The translations under genes were made by a program, and so were the position numbers. A model generated the notes under the pieces. That model was given only the letters and a program-made list of their open reading frames with translations, was not told the origin of the DNA and searched no databases. A DNA stretch of 10,931 nt, taken from the NCBI GenBank assembly GCA_031367105.1, contig JANLPG010000005.1:1-10931 (forward strand), in the 5' to 3' direction. Shown piece after piece: positions 1 through 6,526 of this stretch (position 1 is the first letter of the stretch; every line of letters begins with the position of its first letter). Source of the stretch: Palsa-1233 sp031367105 (lineage in GTDB: Bacteria; Gemmatimonadota; Gemmatimonadetes; Gemmatimonadales; GWC2-71-9).

Positions 1-2
1 TT

Positions 3-218
3 GGCGTGGAGGTCATCCCGGAGGGAGAGGGGGCGATCGTGCGACTCCCGGCGATGACGCTGCGCCTGATTCCCGCGTGGGAACGACCGGGCCTTCGTCG
101 GCTGGAGTTCGCGCTGGTGCGCGAGGCGGAGGCGAATCCCAGCTATCGGTTTGGGCCACACTCGCGGCTGCGCTTCGGGCCCGGCCGCGTGGCGGTGTGG
201 GATTTTGCGCTTCCCTGA
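3..218 (+). CDS. C-terminal end of an unrecognised protein (5' partial)
   Basis: The reading frame is open from base 3 and ends at TGA 216-218, so this is probably the last 71 codons of a gene that begins outside the window. The visible part holds alternating hydrophobic strands (LRLIPA, LRRLEFAL, RLRFGPG) and ends in VAVWDFALP, which looks like a beta-rich fold such as a glyoxalase-like domain. I do not recognise a family with any certainty. No catalytic motif is visible. A GTG at base 6 could be read as a start, but no ribosome site can be judged so close to the edge. The stop codon lies inside a 13-base palindrome. Confidence 0.55.
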   Translation, partial: GVEVIPEGEGAIVRLPAMTLRLIPAWERPGLRRLEFALVREAEANPSYRFGPHSRLRFGPGRVAVWDFALP

Positions 219-223
219 GGGAA
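211..223. terminator. Short perfect palindrome over a stop codon, possible weak terminator
   Basis: TTCCC-TGA-GGGAA is a perfect inverted repeat, and its three central bases are the stop codon of the upstream gene. As RNA it gives a five-pair stem with a three-base loop. No U-tract follows, so it is weak as an intrinsic terminator. It could instead pause transcription or stabilise the 3' end. Confidence 0.25.
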
Positions 224-310
224 CCGAACCGCACTGCTGGACGTACGGTGGGACTGCCCGCTGCGACGTGTGGGGGCAAACGGATAGCGAGGTGCGTTGT
301 GGGGACTGCG

Positions 311-841
311 ATGGAGCAGGCGGTTTTCGGTGGCGGTTGCTTCTGGTGCCTTGAGGCGATCTTCGAGCGGCTCGACGGGGTCGGAGCGGTTGTCTCCGGC
401 TATTCGGGCGGGGCGCGACCGTCGCCGAGTTACGAACAAGTCTGCTCCGGCGCCACCGGACACGCGGAGGTGATCGAGATCTCCTTCGATCCGGCGGTTC
501 GGTCGTATCGAGAGCTGGTGGAATTGTTCTTCGCGTTTCACGACCCGACGACGCGCAATCGCCAGGGTCCGGACAGCGGTACCCAGTATCGATCGGTGAT
601 CTTCACTACGACGGCGGAGCAGCTCGCGACCGCTCACGAGGTGATCGCCACGCTCACTCGCGAGGGAGTGTTCGACGCACCGATCGTGACCGACGTGCTG
701 CCGCTCGAACGGTTCTGGCCGGCGGAGGCAGACCATCAGCAGTACTTTCAGCGGAATCCCGATCGCGCATATTGTGCAGCGATGATTGCACCCAAGGTCG
801 CCAAACTTCGACAGCGGTATGCCGCGGTGGTCAAGTCGTGA
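311..841 (+). CDS. msrA: Peptide-methionine (S)-S-oxide reductase MsrA
   Basis: MsrA reduces the S-epimer of methionine sulfoxide in proteins and as free amino acid, using a catalytic cysteine recycled by thioredoxin. The 176-residue product begins MEQAVFGGGCFWCLE, the signature MsrA active site, with C10 as nucleophile and C13 close by. Family motifs follow in order: GYSGG (30-34), GHAEV (50-54), the GPDSGTQYRS region (86-95) and DHQQYFQRNP with YC (C155) near the C terminus. C155 is the likely resolving cysteine. The length is normal for a single-domain MsrA; no MsrB domain is fused. The ATG at 311 is preferred over in-frame starts further upstream because family homology begins there; GGGGA at 300-304 is a modest ribosome site. 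Its TGA overlaps the lepB GTG start, so the two are probably translationally coupled. Confidence 0.93.
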   Translation: MEQAVFGGGCFWCLEAIFERLDGVGAVVSGYSGGARPSPSYEQVCSGATGHAEVIEISFDPAVRSYRELVELFFAFHDPTTRNRQGPDSGTQYRSVIFTTTAEQLATAHEVIATLTREGVFDAPIVTDVLPLERFWPAEADHQQYFQRNPDRAYCAAMIAPKVAKLRQRYAAVVKS

Positions 842-1533
842 ACAGCACTGGGAAGAAGCTCCTGGAGTGGGTCCGGGCCGCAGCCTGGGCGTTTGGCATC
901 TGGCTGGCACTGAGCACGTTCCTGGTCCAGGCGTACTTCATCCCTTCTCCCAGTATGGAGACGACCCTGCTGGTGGGCGATGTACTCTTCGTCAACAAGT
1001 TTCTCTTCGGCGCCAAGGTGCCCTTCGTCGATGCCCATCTTCCTGCGGTGCGGGAGCCGCGGCGCGGCGACATCGTGGTGTTCATCTCGCCCATCGAAGA
1101 CTCGACCCTCGTCAAGCGGTTGATTGGCATCCCGGGCGACACGCTCGAGATGCGCACCGGGGTGCTCTACCGCAATGGGAAGGCGCTCGAGGAACCGTAC
1201 GCGCAATCCCTCGAGCCGGAGAACAAGCTCGACCCCGGGACCCGCGCCGAGATGCGCACTTTGCACCTGGCGCACTACGTCGGCAAGGACACGGCGAACT
1301 ATCTGCCGGATGTGCACGACTGGGGCCCGCTGCGGGTGCCGAAGGATTCGCTCTGGATGATGGGTGACAATCGCGACCGCTCCCGGGACTCCCGGTTCTG
1401 GGGATTCGTGCCCCGAAAAAATGTGCGTGGTACGCCGATCATCATCTACTACTCGTGGGACGCGGGCAGTTATCGTCCGTTGCCGTTTTTCACCGCGACT
1501 CGCTGGGGCCGCCTGTTGCATATTCCGCGGTGA
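838..1533 (+). CDS. lepB: Signal peptidase I
   Basis: This is type I signal peptidase, the membrane serine protease that cleaves signal peptides from exported preproteins on the outer face of the inner membrane. The 231-residue product has one N-terminal membrane segment (about 14-34), then the SPSMETTL box with nucleophile S39, and VKRLIGIPGD with general base K93. GDNRDRSRDSRFWGFVP (177-192) is the conserved box near the C terminus. An insertion of about 50 residues between K93 and that box is usual for proteobacterial-type LepB. The GTG at 838 overlaps the msrA stop (GTGA), and homology begins just after it. The gene ends in another GTGA overlap with the following GNAT stub. Substrates encoded in this window probably include the repeat protein at 9912-10508. 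Confidence 0.93.
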   Translation: MNSTGKKLLEWVRAAAWAFGIWLALSTFLVQAYFIPSPSMETTLLVGDVLFVNKFLFGAKVPFVDAHLPAVREPRRGDIVVFISPIEDSTLVKRLIGIPGDTLEMRTGVLYRNGKALEEPYAQSLEPENKLDPGTRAEMRTLHLAHYVGKDTANYLPDVHDWGPLRVPKDSLWMMGDNRDRSRDSRFWGFVPRKNVRGTPIIIYYSWDAGSYRPLPFFTATRWGRLLHIPR

Positions 1534-1691
1534 CCACACCACTCGCACCGGTCACCCTCACGGGGGCCGGGGTACGCCTCGAGCCGCTCTCGCTGGGGCA
1601 TCTCGATGCGCTGGCCGAGGTGGGGCTCGATCCTGAACTCTGGGCGAAGTCGATGGCGAGGGTCCGGAATCGGGACGAACTGCGGCGCTGA
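1530..1691 (+). pseudogene. Truncated GNAT acetyltransferase, N-terminal stub
   Basis: The GTG at 1530 overlaps the lepB stop (GTGA) and opens a 53-residue frame. It contains LTGAGVRLEPLSLGHLDAL followed by a segment around DPELW and RNRDELRR. This is the typical first strand and helix of RimJ/RimL-type GNAT N-acetyltransferases, which normally run to about 170-200 residues. The frame stops at TGA 1689-1691 before any acetyl-CoA binding motif. I found no convincing continuation in the other two frames before the next gene starts at 1806. It therefore looks like a remnant whose C-terminal three quarters were deleted. The retained overlap with lepB means it may still be translated as a short peptide. 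A real small protein is less likely. Confidence 0.6.
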
Positions 1692-1705
1692 TCGGGTTGC
1701 TCGGG

Positions 1706-1734
1706 TTGTCACACTTCGGTGCACTGGCAATACA
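1706..1734 (+). promoter_or_regulatory. Weak candidate sigma-70-type promoter
   Basis: TTGTCA (1706-1711) resembles a -35 box with five of six consensus bases. Exactly 17 bases later stands AATACA (1729-1734), a poor -10 match with three of six. It lies in the otherwise featureless gap behind the GNAT stub and about 70 bases ahead of the metallopeptidase gene, a sensible place for a promoter. The match is weak and the organism's promoter consensus is unknown. Confidence 0.2.
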
Positions 1735-1791
1735 TTTCGAGGATCCCGAAGCCTGCAACGCGTCACACCCACCTCCGGCGAGCGACCTGCC

Positions 1792-1799
1792 GGAAGGAG
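1792..1799 (+). promoter_or_regulatory. Strong Shine-Dalgarno that fixes the metallopeptidase GTG start
   Basis: GGAAGGAG ends six bases before the GTG at 1806. It supports that GTG over the upstream in-frame ATG at 1719, whose intervening codons do not resemble the family. Confidence 0.7.
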
Positions 1800-1805
1800 T
1801 CCACC

Positions 1806-2657
1806 GTGCGCTGGAATCCGATGGGGCGTTCGCCAAATCTCGAGGATCAGCGCGGGGGGAGTGGTGCCCGAGGCCCCGGGCTTGGGGGGCTCGGTCTGGG
1901 AGGGATCATCCTCGTGGTGATTGTAGCGCTGGTCACCAAACAGAATCCTCTGACACTGATCGGCGCGCTGGAGCAGTCGGGGGCAGCGGCACCCACGACC
2001 GGGGTCGCGGTGACCGACTCGACCGAGGAGAACACGGTCCAATTCGTCTCCTTCGTTCTCGACGATGCCCAGCGGCTGTGGGGCAGGCTGCTGAGCGCCC
2101 AGGGCGGCCAATGGCAGGATGCCAAGCTGGTGCTGTTCCGCGACCGGGTGGAATCGGCCTGCGGATTCGCGCAGGCGGCATCGGGGCCGTTCTATTGCCC
2201 GGGGGATCAGAAGGTGTACATCGACCTCGGCTTCTATCGCGAGCTGGAGGAGAAGTTCGGCGCCCCCGGTGAGTTCGCCGAAGCCTACGTGCTGGCGCAC
2301 GAAATCGGGCATCACGTGCAGGCGATGCTCGGTACCGAGGCGAAGGTCAAGGAAGCGCAGGCGAGGCAACCCTCCGGTGCCAACGACCTCTCGGTACGCC
2401 TTGAATTGCAGGCCGATTGCTACGCCGGTGTCTGGGGGTATTCGGCGGCGAAGGCGGGCCGCCTCGATGCCGGAGATGTCGAGGATGGATTGCGCGCCGC
2501 CGCCGCAGTGGGTGACGACCGGTTGCAGCGAATGTCGACCGGTCAAGTCCATCCGGAGTCGTGGACGCACGGCTCCTCGGCGCAACGGATGACGTGGTTC
2601 CGCCGTGGCTTCGATAGCGGTGCGATGACCGCGTGTGACACCTTCAGTTCCCGTTGA
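1806..2657 (+). CDS. Membrane-anchored neutral zinc metallopeptidase (YpfJ/PF04228 family)
   Basis: The 283-residue protein fits the YpfJ-type putative neutral zinc metallopeptidases. It starts MRWNPMGRSPNLEDQRGG, the typical opening of this family, followed by a Gly-rich linker and one membrane segment (about 31-44). The remainder would face the periplasm or outside. The zinc site is HEIGHH at 165-170: H165 and H169 are ligands and E166 is the catalytic base. LELQADCYAGVW (199-210) probably supplies the third ligand. Cys residues (C119, C131) flank a Gly-rich turn and could form a disulfide outside the cytoplasm. Physiological substrates of this family are unknown. Start choice rests on the GGAAGGAG ribosome site six bases upstream. 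It follows the lepB cluster after a gap of about 115 bases behind the GNAT stub and may have its own promoter. Confidence 0.88.
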   Translation: MRWNPMGRSPNLEDQRGGSGARGPGLGGLGLGGIILVVIVALVTKQNPLTLIGALEQSGAAAPTTGVAVTDSTEENTVQFVSFVLDDAQRLWGRLLSAQGGQWQDAKLVLFRDRVESACGFAQAASGPFYCPGDQKVYIDLGFYRELEEKFGAPGEFAEAYVLAHEIGHHVQAMLGTEAKVKEAQARQPSGANDLSVRLELQADCYAGVWGYSAAKAGRLDAGDVEDGLRAAAAVGDDRLQRMSTGQVHPESWTHGSSAQRMTWFRRGFDSGAMTACDTFSSR

Positions 2658-2841
2658 GCGATACCGAAGCGCTTCCGCTCGCGCTGCGTCAGGGCGAGAC
2701 GCGCTTCCTTCGCGGTCGCGGTACTATTGTCCGAGACTACCTCGAGCACGGCCTCGGCGAATCTGGTGGTGTCACTCCTCGGGCCGCTGGTGCGCTGAGT
2801 CCTGCCGCGGGCGATGGGTTGGAAGAGTTTTTCTCCCTCCT

Positions 2842-2850
2842 GGAGGTGGA
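2842..2850 (+). promoter_or_regulatory. Shine-Dalgarno of the small membrane protein at 2854
   Basis: GGAGGTGGA stands seven bases (counted from GGAGG) before ATG 2854. This decides the start, because the same frame is open far upstream without protein-like content. Confidence 0.65.
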
Positions 2851-2853
2851 GTT

Positions 2854-3267
2854 ATGTCGAACACCGGCCGACGGATCTACGCGGTGCTGGCGGCACTCGC
2901 GGTGGCCTGGACCATCGTCTTCCTGATCGAGACGCTCGCGAATCGGATGGCGCCGCTCCCGCCGGGCGTCAATCCGCTCGACTCCGACCAACTGAAGCGC
3001 GCACTGGAGGCTGGCGAGATCCCCTTCTCATCCCTGGCGCTGGTTCTCGGTGGCTGGCTACTCGGTGCCTACGCCGGCGGAACTGTCGCCGCGCGACTTG
3101 GGGGGCCCGGGAAAGCGGCGCTCGTCTTCACTGTGCTCTTTACGACGGTGGTCGTGGTGAATCTCCTCGCCATCCCGCACCCGATCTGGATGTGGATCGG
3201 CGGTGGCCTGGGAGTCCCCCTGCTGGCGCTCGGCGCCGCCGGAGACAGCATCACGATCCGGAGGTAG
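2854..3267 (+). CDS. Small multi-pass membrane protein, unassigned
   Basis: The product is 137 residues with four predicted membrane segments: about 8-29, 58-80, 87-107 and 111-130. A polar loop of about 28 residues (PPGVNPLDSDQLKRALEAGE region) lies between the first two. The second segment is Gly/Ala rich (GGWLLGAYAGGTVAARL). Lys and Arg follow the last segment (ITIRR). I do not recognise a family and see no catalytic or transport motif. The ATG at 2854 has a strong ribosome site. The preceding 196 bases (2658-2853) hold no gene I can support. It lies 80 bases before another small Gly-rich membrane protein, and the two may form a pair. Confidence 0.75.
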   Translation: MSNTGRRIYAVLAALAVAWTIVFLIETLANRMAPLPPGVNPLDSDQLKRALEAGEIPFSSLALVLGGWLLGAYAGGTVAARLGGPGKAALVFTVLFTTVVVVNLLAIPHPIWMWIGGGLGVPLLALGAAGDSITIRR

Positions 3268-3268
3268 T

Positions 3269-3287
3269 ACCGCACTCGTGAGGCGGT
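3269..3287 (+). terminator. Small hairpin just after a stop codon
   Basis: ACCGC (3269-3273) pairs with GCGGT (3283-3287), and CTC with GAG can extend the pairing inward. It begins two bases after the stop of the membrane protein gene. No T-run follows, so termination activity is uncertain. Confidence 0.25.
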
Positions 3288-3347
3288 TCCCAGGACCTTG
3301 CCGGGGTCGGCCTCGTCTTTCCTCCCCTCGCTGTGCATCTTCCCCCG

Positions 3348-3686
3348 ATGCGTCATCTCCGTGTCGCCGTTCTTGCCTGGTTGTTTGCTGCCATCGGTGC
3401 CACGCTCGGCTCCCTGGCTGGCAATCTCTTCGGACGTCAGGGGCTGTTTCTCGGCGCGACGATTCTGGGCACGTTGGCGGTGCTGGTTTCGGTTCAGGTG
3501 TTGATCGCACGCGGCTGGCTCGACGGGGAGCGCCACCGTGGGGGGTCGATCGGCGGACTGGTCGGGCTCGCGCTCGGGGCAACACTTGCGCTGATGAACA
3601 TCCAGTCACCCCCTGTCGCAATCGGCGCGCTCTCACTCGTTGGCATCGGCGTCTTGCTGGGCGCCGGACCGAACGCGGTGCGCTGA
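3348..3686 (+). CDS. Small Gly-rich membrane protein, unassigned
   Basis: The 112-residue product has about four hydrophobic segments (5-24, 32-54, 66-83, 87-106) with many Gly/Ala small-residue spacings (GATLGSLAG, GGSIGGLVGLALG), which suggest tightly packed helices. The only marked hydrophilic stretch is RGWLDGERHRGG (55-66). I know no family for it. ATG 3348 is chosen because the first helix starts immediately after MRHLR. A GTG at 3333 would add only five residues (MHLPP). No clear ribosome site precedes either start. Confidence 0.6.
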   Translation: MRHLRVAVLAWLFAAIGATLGSLAGNLFGRQGLFLGATILGTLAVLVSVQVLIARGWLDGERHRGGSIGGLVGLALGATLALMNIQSPPVAIGALSLVGIGVLLGAGPNAVR

Positions 3687-3741
3687 CAGCCCGCTGATCG
3701 ACTCCCTGCCTTCCATTGCCCAGCGATCGGGGATCCAGCCG

Positions 3742-4128
3742 ATGAGCAACCGATACATTCACACCGATGCGGCACCACAACCCGGCGGCCACTATAGTCA
3801 GGCGGTGGTGCACCAGGGCCTCGTCCACGTCTCGGGGCAGCTACCGCTCGACCCAGCCACTGGACTCGTCGTGGCGGGCGATATTACGGCGCAAGCGGAA
3901 CGAACGCTCGAGAATGTGTCGGCGATTCTCACCGCAGCCGGGAGCAGCCTCGATCGGGTACTTTCGCTGACGATCTTTGTGCTCACGCGGGACGACTGGG
4001 CACCGGTCAACGCGGTGTGTGCCCGACGCTTCGGGGCCCATCGTCCGGCCCGAGCGATCGTGGGTGCGGCGAATCTCAAAGCCGACTGCCGGGTCGAGAT
4101 CACCGCCGTCGCAGCCGTAGGGCGCTAA
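3742..4128 (+). CDS. RidA/YjgF-family protein (probable enamine/imine deaminase)
   Basis: Rid proteins hydrolyse reactive 2-aminoacrylate and related enamines released by PLP enzymes. Others in the superfamily act in specific catabolic routes. The 128-residue product has the family pattern in order: GGHYSQAV (15-22, with Y18), SGQLPLDP (31-38), the helix around QAERTLENVSAIL, RPARAIVG with R104, and VEITAVA with E119. R104 is the substrate carboxylate-binding arginine expected of deaminating RidA members, which favours an active enzyme. ATG 3742 is preceded by GGGGA about eight bases upstream, and homology starts there. The next gene, a TSUP permease, begins about 56 bases downstream on the same strand, so co-transcription is likely. 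The substrate cannot be read from sequence. Confidence 0.88.
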   Translation: MSNRYIHTDAAPQPGGHYSQAVVHQGLVHVSGQLPLDPATGLVVAGDITAQAERTLENVSAILTAAGSSLDRVLSLTIFVLTRDDWAPVNAVCARRFGAHRPARAIVGAANLKADCRVEITAVAAVGR

Positions 4129-4174
4129 ATCCTGTACCAGCGCAGGCATCCGCTCGGGCTCGGCACGGCCGGTG

Positions 4175-4180
4175 TGGAGG
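4175..4180 (+). promoter_or_regulatory. Shine-Dalgarno before a non-canonical TSUP start
   Basis: TGGAGG lies four bases before the in-frame ATC at 4185. No in-frame ATG, GTG or TTG lies between the ridA stop and the first membrane helix, so this site is the best clue to where translation starts. Confidence 0.45.
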
Positions 4181-4184
4181 CGAT

Positions 4185-4898
4185 ATCGGCACCGCACTGA
4201 TCTTCGCCGCCGCACTGTTGTATAGCGCGGTGGGTCACGCTGGCGCGTCCGGTTACCTGGCGGTGATGGCGTTTCTCGGCACCGCGCCCGCGGAGATGCG
4301 GCCGACCGCACTGGTGCTGAATCTGCTGGTCGCCGGGATTGGAACGGCACAGTTTGCCCGGGCGGGCCACTTCCGCTGGTCACTCTTCTGGCCGTTTGCC
4401 CTGGGCTCTATTCCCGCGGCCTACCTCGGCGGACGCCTCGCCCTCCCCGGGAACTGGTACCGCGTGGTCGTCGGGGTGGTGTTGCTGCTTTCGGCGGTCC
4501 GCTTCCTCATCACCGTTCGCGCGGTCGACACGGCGCGAGGGAAACCGCCAGTCCTGGTCGCGCTTGTCGCGGGGGTCACCCTCGGGCTGCTCTCGGGGCT
4601 GACTGGTATCGGGGGAGGAGTCTTTCTCTCCCCATTGCTCTTGCTGGCGGGTTGGGCCAACCTCCGCACCACGGCAGCAACCTCGGCCGCGTTCATCCTG
4701 GTGAACTCCGCGGCAGGATTGCTTGGACAGGGTGCCCGACTCGAGCAACTGCATCCTGATCTGCTGGCGTGGGGAAGCGCCGCCATTGTCGGCGGGGTGG
4801 TCGGCTCCTATTTCGGTAGTCGTCGACTGGGAGGACCAGCACTGCGCCTGACGTTGGCGGTGGTGCTGGTGGTCGCGGGGTTGAAGCTGATCGTCTGA
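4185..4898 (+). CDS. TSUP (TauE/SafE) family membrane permease
   Basis: This is an inner-membrane carrier of the TSUP family, whose members move sulfite, sulfonates, sulfoacetate or other organic anions. From 4185 it gives 237 residues with about seven to eight helices arranged as two repeats. The first carries LLYSAVGHAGASGYLAVMAF and MRPTALVLNLLV; the second carries LSGLTGIGGGVFLSPLLLL, the classic G-I-G-G-G loop. These two inverted halves define the family. The start is odd: the frame has no ATG/GTG/TTG near the expected N terminus. The nearest upstream in-frame GTG is at 4017, deep inside ridA, and would add 56 basic, unrelated residues. Homology and the TGGAGG at 4175-4180 suggest ATC 4185 (or CTG 4197). 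The gene follows ridA and converges with ada 24 bases downstream. The substrate is unknown. Confidence 0.82.
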   Translation: MGTALIFAAALLYSAVGHAGASGYLAVMAFLGTAPAEMRPTALVLNLLVAGIGTAQFARAGHFRWSLFWPFALGSIPAAYLGGRLALPGNWYRVVVGVVLLLSAVRFLITVRAVDTARGKPPVLVALVAGVTLGLLSGLTGIGGGVFLSPLLLLAGWANLRTTAATSAAFILVNSAAGLLGQGARLEQLHPDLLAWGSAAIVGGVVGSYFGSRRLGGPALRLTLAVVLVVAGLKLIV

Positions 4899-4922
4899 GC
4901 AGCGCGCAGCGAGAATGGAGTG

Positions 4923-5975
4923 TTACAGCCTGACGCCTTCCAGCTCGAGGAGCCTGACCTTCCGCCACAGCCCGCCGCCGTAACCGCCGAGTCGACCGTC
5001 GGCGTTGACGACCCGATGGCAGGGGATCACGATCGCGAGGCGGTTGCGGCCATTCGCGCTACCGACGGCCCTGACCGCCTTGGGATTCTGCACCGCTCGC
5101 GCGATGTCGGCATAGGAGCGGGTCTCCCCGAACGGGATCTCGCGCAGTGCCGCCCAGACACCGAGTTCGAACGGCGCCCCGCGCGTCACCAGGGGGACGG
5201 TGAACTCTCGTCGCTGGCCGCCGAAATACTCCTCCAGCTCGCTGCGCAACTGCTCCAGGTGCGGATGCGATGCCCCCACGATCGGTCCGCGGAACCAGCG
5301 ACGGAGCCGCGGCGCCTGCTGCTCCAGGCGGGCAATGTCGCCAAACTCCAGCAGGCAGACGCCGTCGTCGACCGCTGCTGCCACGAGCGAGCCGAGCGGC
5401 GAGTGGAATGAAATTGCGTGGACTGGTTCTCCATCGCGTGCGCGACCCGGGGGAGAGCCGACCAGCCGACCGAACGCTTCGCGGAAGCCGCTGTGGGACT
5501 CGTAGCCTGATTCGATGATCACGCGGTCGAGTGAATCACCCCGCTTCAACCGTCGCTGTGCATCCGCCACCTTCTGGCCGCGAGCCAAGGCGTGAAAGGT
5601 GGTGCCGTGATGCCGTCGAAAGTGCCGTCGAAGCCTGACCGGATCGATTCCCTCGCGTGTCAGGTCGGCATCGGTGATCCGGTTGTCGCCGGCGGCAGCA
5701 ACGAGCGCCGTGAGCTGCGGAAGCCACTCCGGTTCGCGGGGAGCGTTCTCGGGTCGGCAGCGCAGGCAGGAGCGAAAGCCGGCGGCGTGCGCCTCGTCGA
5801 GTGTCGCGAAGAAGTTGAGATGCTCTGGTTTGGCGGGGCGCGATGGGCAGGTCGGCCGGCACGCGATGCCAGTGGTGCTCACCGCGACGATGAAGAGGCC
5901 GTCCCAGTCGCGATCGCGTGCGGTGACTGCGCGCAGCAGGGTCCGGCGGGGAGGGAGTCGAGTCGTGATAGTCAT
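4923..5975 (-). CDS. ada: Ada: methylphosphotriester/O6-methylguanine-DNA methyltransferase and regulator
   Basis: This is the suicidal DNA-alkylation repair protein and transcription activator of the adaptive response. The 350-residue product keeps all three modules. Residues about 10-80 form the Ada zinc domain with C39, C43, C70 and C73; C39 is expected to accept methyl from phosphotriesters. Residues about 85-175 form the AraC-type HTH (ESGYESHSGFREAFGR is the second helix-turn-helix). Residues about 185-350 form the methyltransferase with IPCHRVV, where C319 accepts methyl from O6-methylguanine. E. coli Ada has 354 residues with C38 and C321, so the layout is nearly identical and nothing is missing. 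ATG 5975 begins the homology. The ribosome site is poor, and a TACACT -10-like box lies about six bases upstream, so a leaderless mRNA is possible. It is last in the run DUF937, lipoprotein, ada. Confidence 0.93.
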   Translation of the reverse strand: MTITTRLPPRRTLLRAVTARDRDWDGLFIVAVSTTGIACRPTCPSRPAKPEHLNFFATLDEAHAAGFRSCLRCRPENAPREPEWLPQLTALVAAAGDNRITDADLTREGIDPVRLRRHFRRHHGTTFHALARGQKVADAQRRLKRGDSLDRVIIESGYESHSGFREAFGRLVGSPPGRARDGEPVHAISFHSPLGSLVAAAVDDGVCLLEFGDIARLEQQAPRLRRWFRGPIVGASHPHLEQLRSELEEYFGGQRREFTVPLVTRGAPFELGVWAALREIPFGETRSYADIARAVQNPKAVRAVGSANGRNRLAIVIPCHRVVNADGRLGGYGGGLWRKVRLLELEGVRL

Positions 5976-5977
5976 AG

Positions 5978-5991
5978 CCGGAGTGTACCGG
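5978..5991. promoter_or_regulatory. Possible operator or -10 region directly upstream of ada
   Basis: CCGG-AGTGTA-CCGG lies two bases before the ada start codon, and AGTGTACCG recurs at 6041-6049. On the ada strand the same bases read TACACT, four of six matches to a -10 box. The sequence does not match the E. coli Ada box. Either use is speculative. Confidence 0.25.
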
Positions 5992-6038
5992 TCGGAGAGC
6001 GGTCACGCCACCGGAGGTTGGACGGTAAATTCCCCGGG

Positions 6039-6497
6039 TTAGTGTACCGTGATCTCCTTGATCCCCTGCGACGCAGCGCCGAGAAACGTCTCGACCTGAT
6101 AGTTGCCGGTCGTCCATTTCTTCGTCCGGCTGAAGCTTATCGGGGCGGTGGCGAAGCCGGTGGAATCGGGAGCTGGGAGCTTGAGCCCGAGGGAATCCAC
6201 GGTCTTTCCGCCGATCCGAATGCGCGCACTCACCGCGTCGCCGGCGGCGGTGTGCTGCGCCCGGACCGAGACGACGATGGTGTCGCCGACGGTGAACTTG
6301 TCGGTCGATCCGCCGAAGATCCGACCGTTCGGTTCGGCCTGGCGACCGATGTCGAACGACGCCACGTGCGGCGTCTTCGGCATCGGCGGCGTCGCCGCCA
6401 GCACGCTATCAGCCGCAGCTTCGGAGGAATCGGTCTTGCCACAGGCGGCGAGCAGGGTGAGCGCGGCGAGTGGGAGCAGCAGGAAACGCTTGGTCAT
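6039..6497 (-). CDS. Predicted lipoprotein with a beta-sandwich domain
   Basis: The 152-residue product begins MTKRFLLLPLAALTLLAACGK, a lipoprotein signal with lipobox LAAC, so C19 should be lipidated. A linker rich in Ala, Ser and Pro follows (about 20-50). After it come alternating strands (FTVGDTIVVSVRAQ, VSARIRIGGKTVDSL, WTTGNYQVETFLG) typical of an immunoglobulin-like domain. No enzymatic motif is visible and the role is unknown; a binding or structural job at the envelope is plausible. Two adjacent ATGs (6498-6500 and 6495-6497) are possible starts, and the difference is one residue. It lies 29 bases after the DUF937 gene and 63 bases before ada on the same strand. A link to alkylation repair is not evident. 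Confidence 0.8.
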   Translation of the reverse strand: MTKRFLLLPLAALTLLAACGKTDSSEAAADSVLAATPPMPKTPHVASFDIGRQAEPNGRIFGGSTDKFTVGDTIVVSVRAQHTAAGDAVSARIRIGGKTVDSLGLKLPAPDSTGFATAPISFSRTKKWTTGNYQVETFLGAASQGIKEITVH

Positions 6498-6526
6498 CAT
6501 CTGATCGAGGTCCGAGGTCCGAAGGG

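Noticed and set aside
143..910. Minus-strand open frame of 255 codons across msrA
   Set aside because: It is the antisense shadow of msrA in GC-rich DNA; the product is Arg/Pro/His rich with no family features.
1470..2585. Minus-strand open frame of 371 codons across the metallopeptidase gene
   Set aside because: The plus-strand frame carries the HExxH motif, a good ribosome site and family homology, whereas the minus frame is compositionally shadow-like.
2654..2926. Plus-strand frame starting with TTG in a TTGA overlap with the metallopeptidase stop (MSDTEALPLALRQGE...)
   Set aside because: The first half looks mildly protein-like, but it lacks a ribosome site, GC at third positions is lower than in neighbouring genes, and its end runs out of frame over the well-supported gene at 2854. 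A decayed gene remnant cannot be excluded.
3058..3828. Minus-strand open frame of 256 codons over the small membrane proteins
   Set aside because: It is low-complexity and Arg-rich, and crosses the start of ridA. The plus-strand frames show coherent membrane helices.
6507..6521. Tandem GAGGTCC GAGGTCC between the DUF937 and lipoprotein genes
   Set aside because: Two seven-base copies are too short to distinguish from chance, and the position suggests no clear role.
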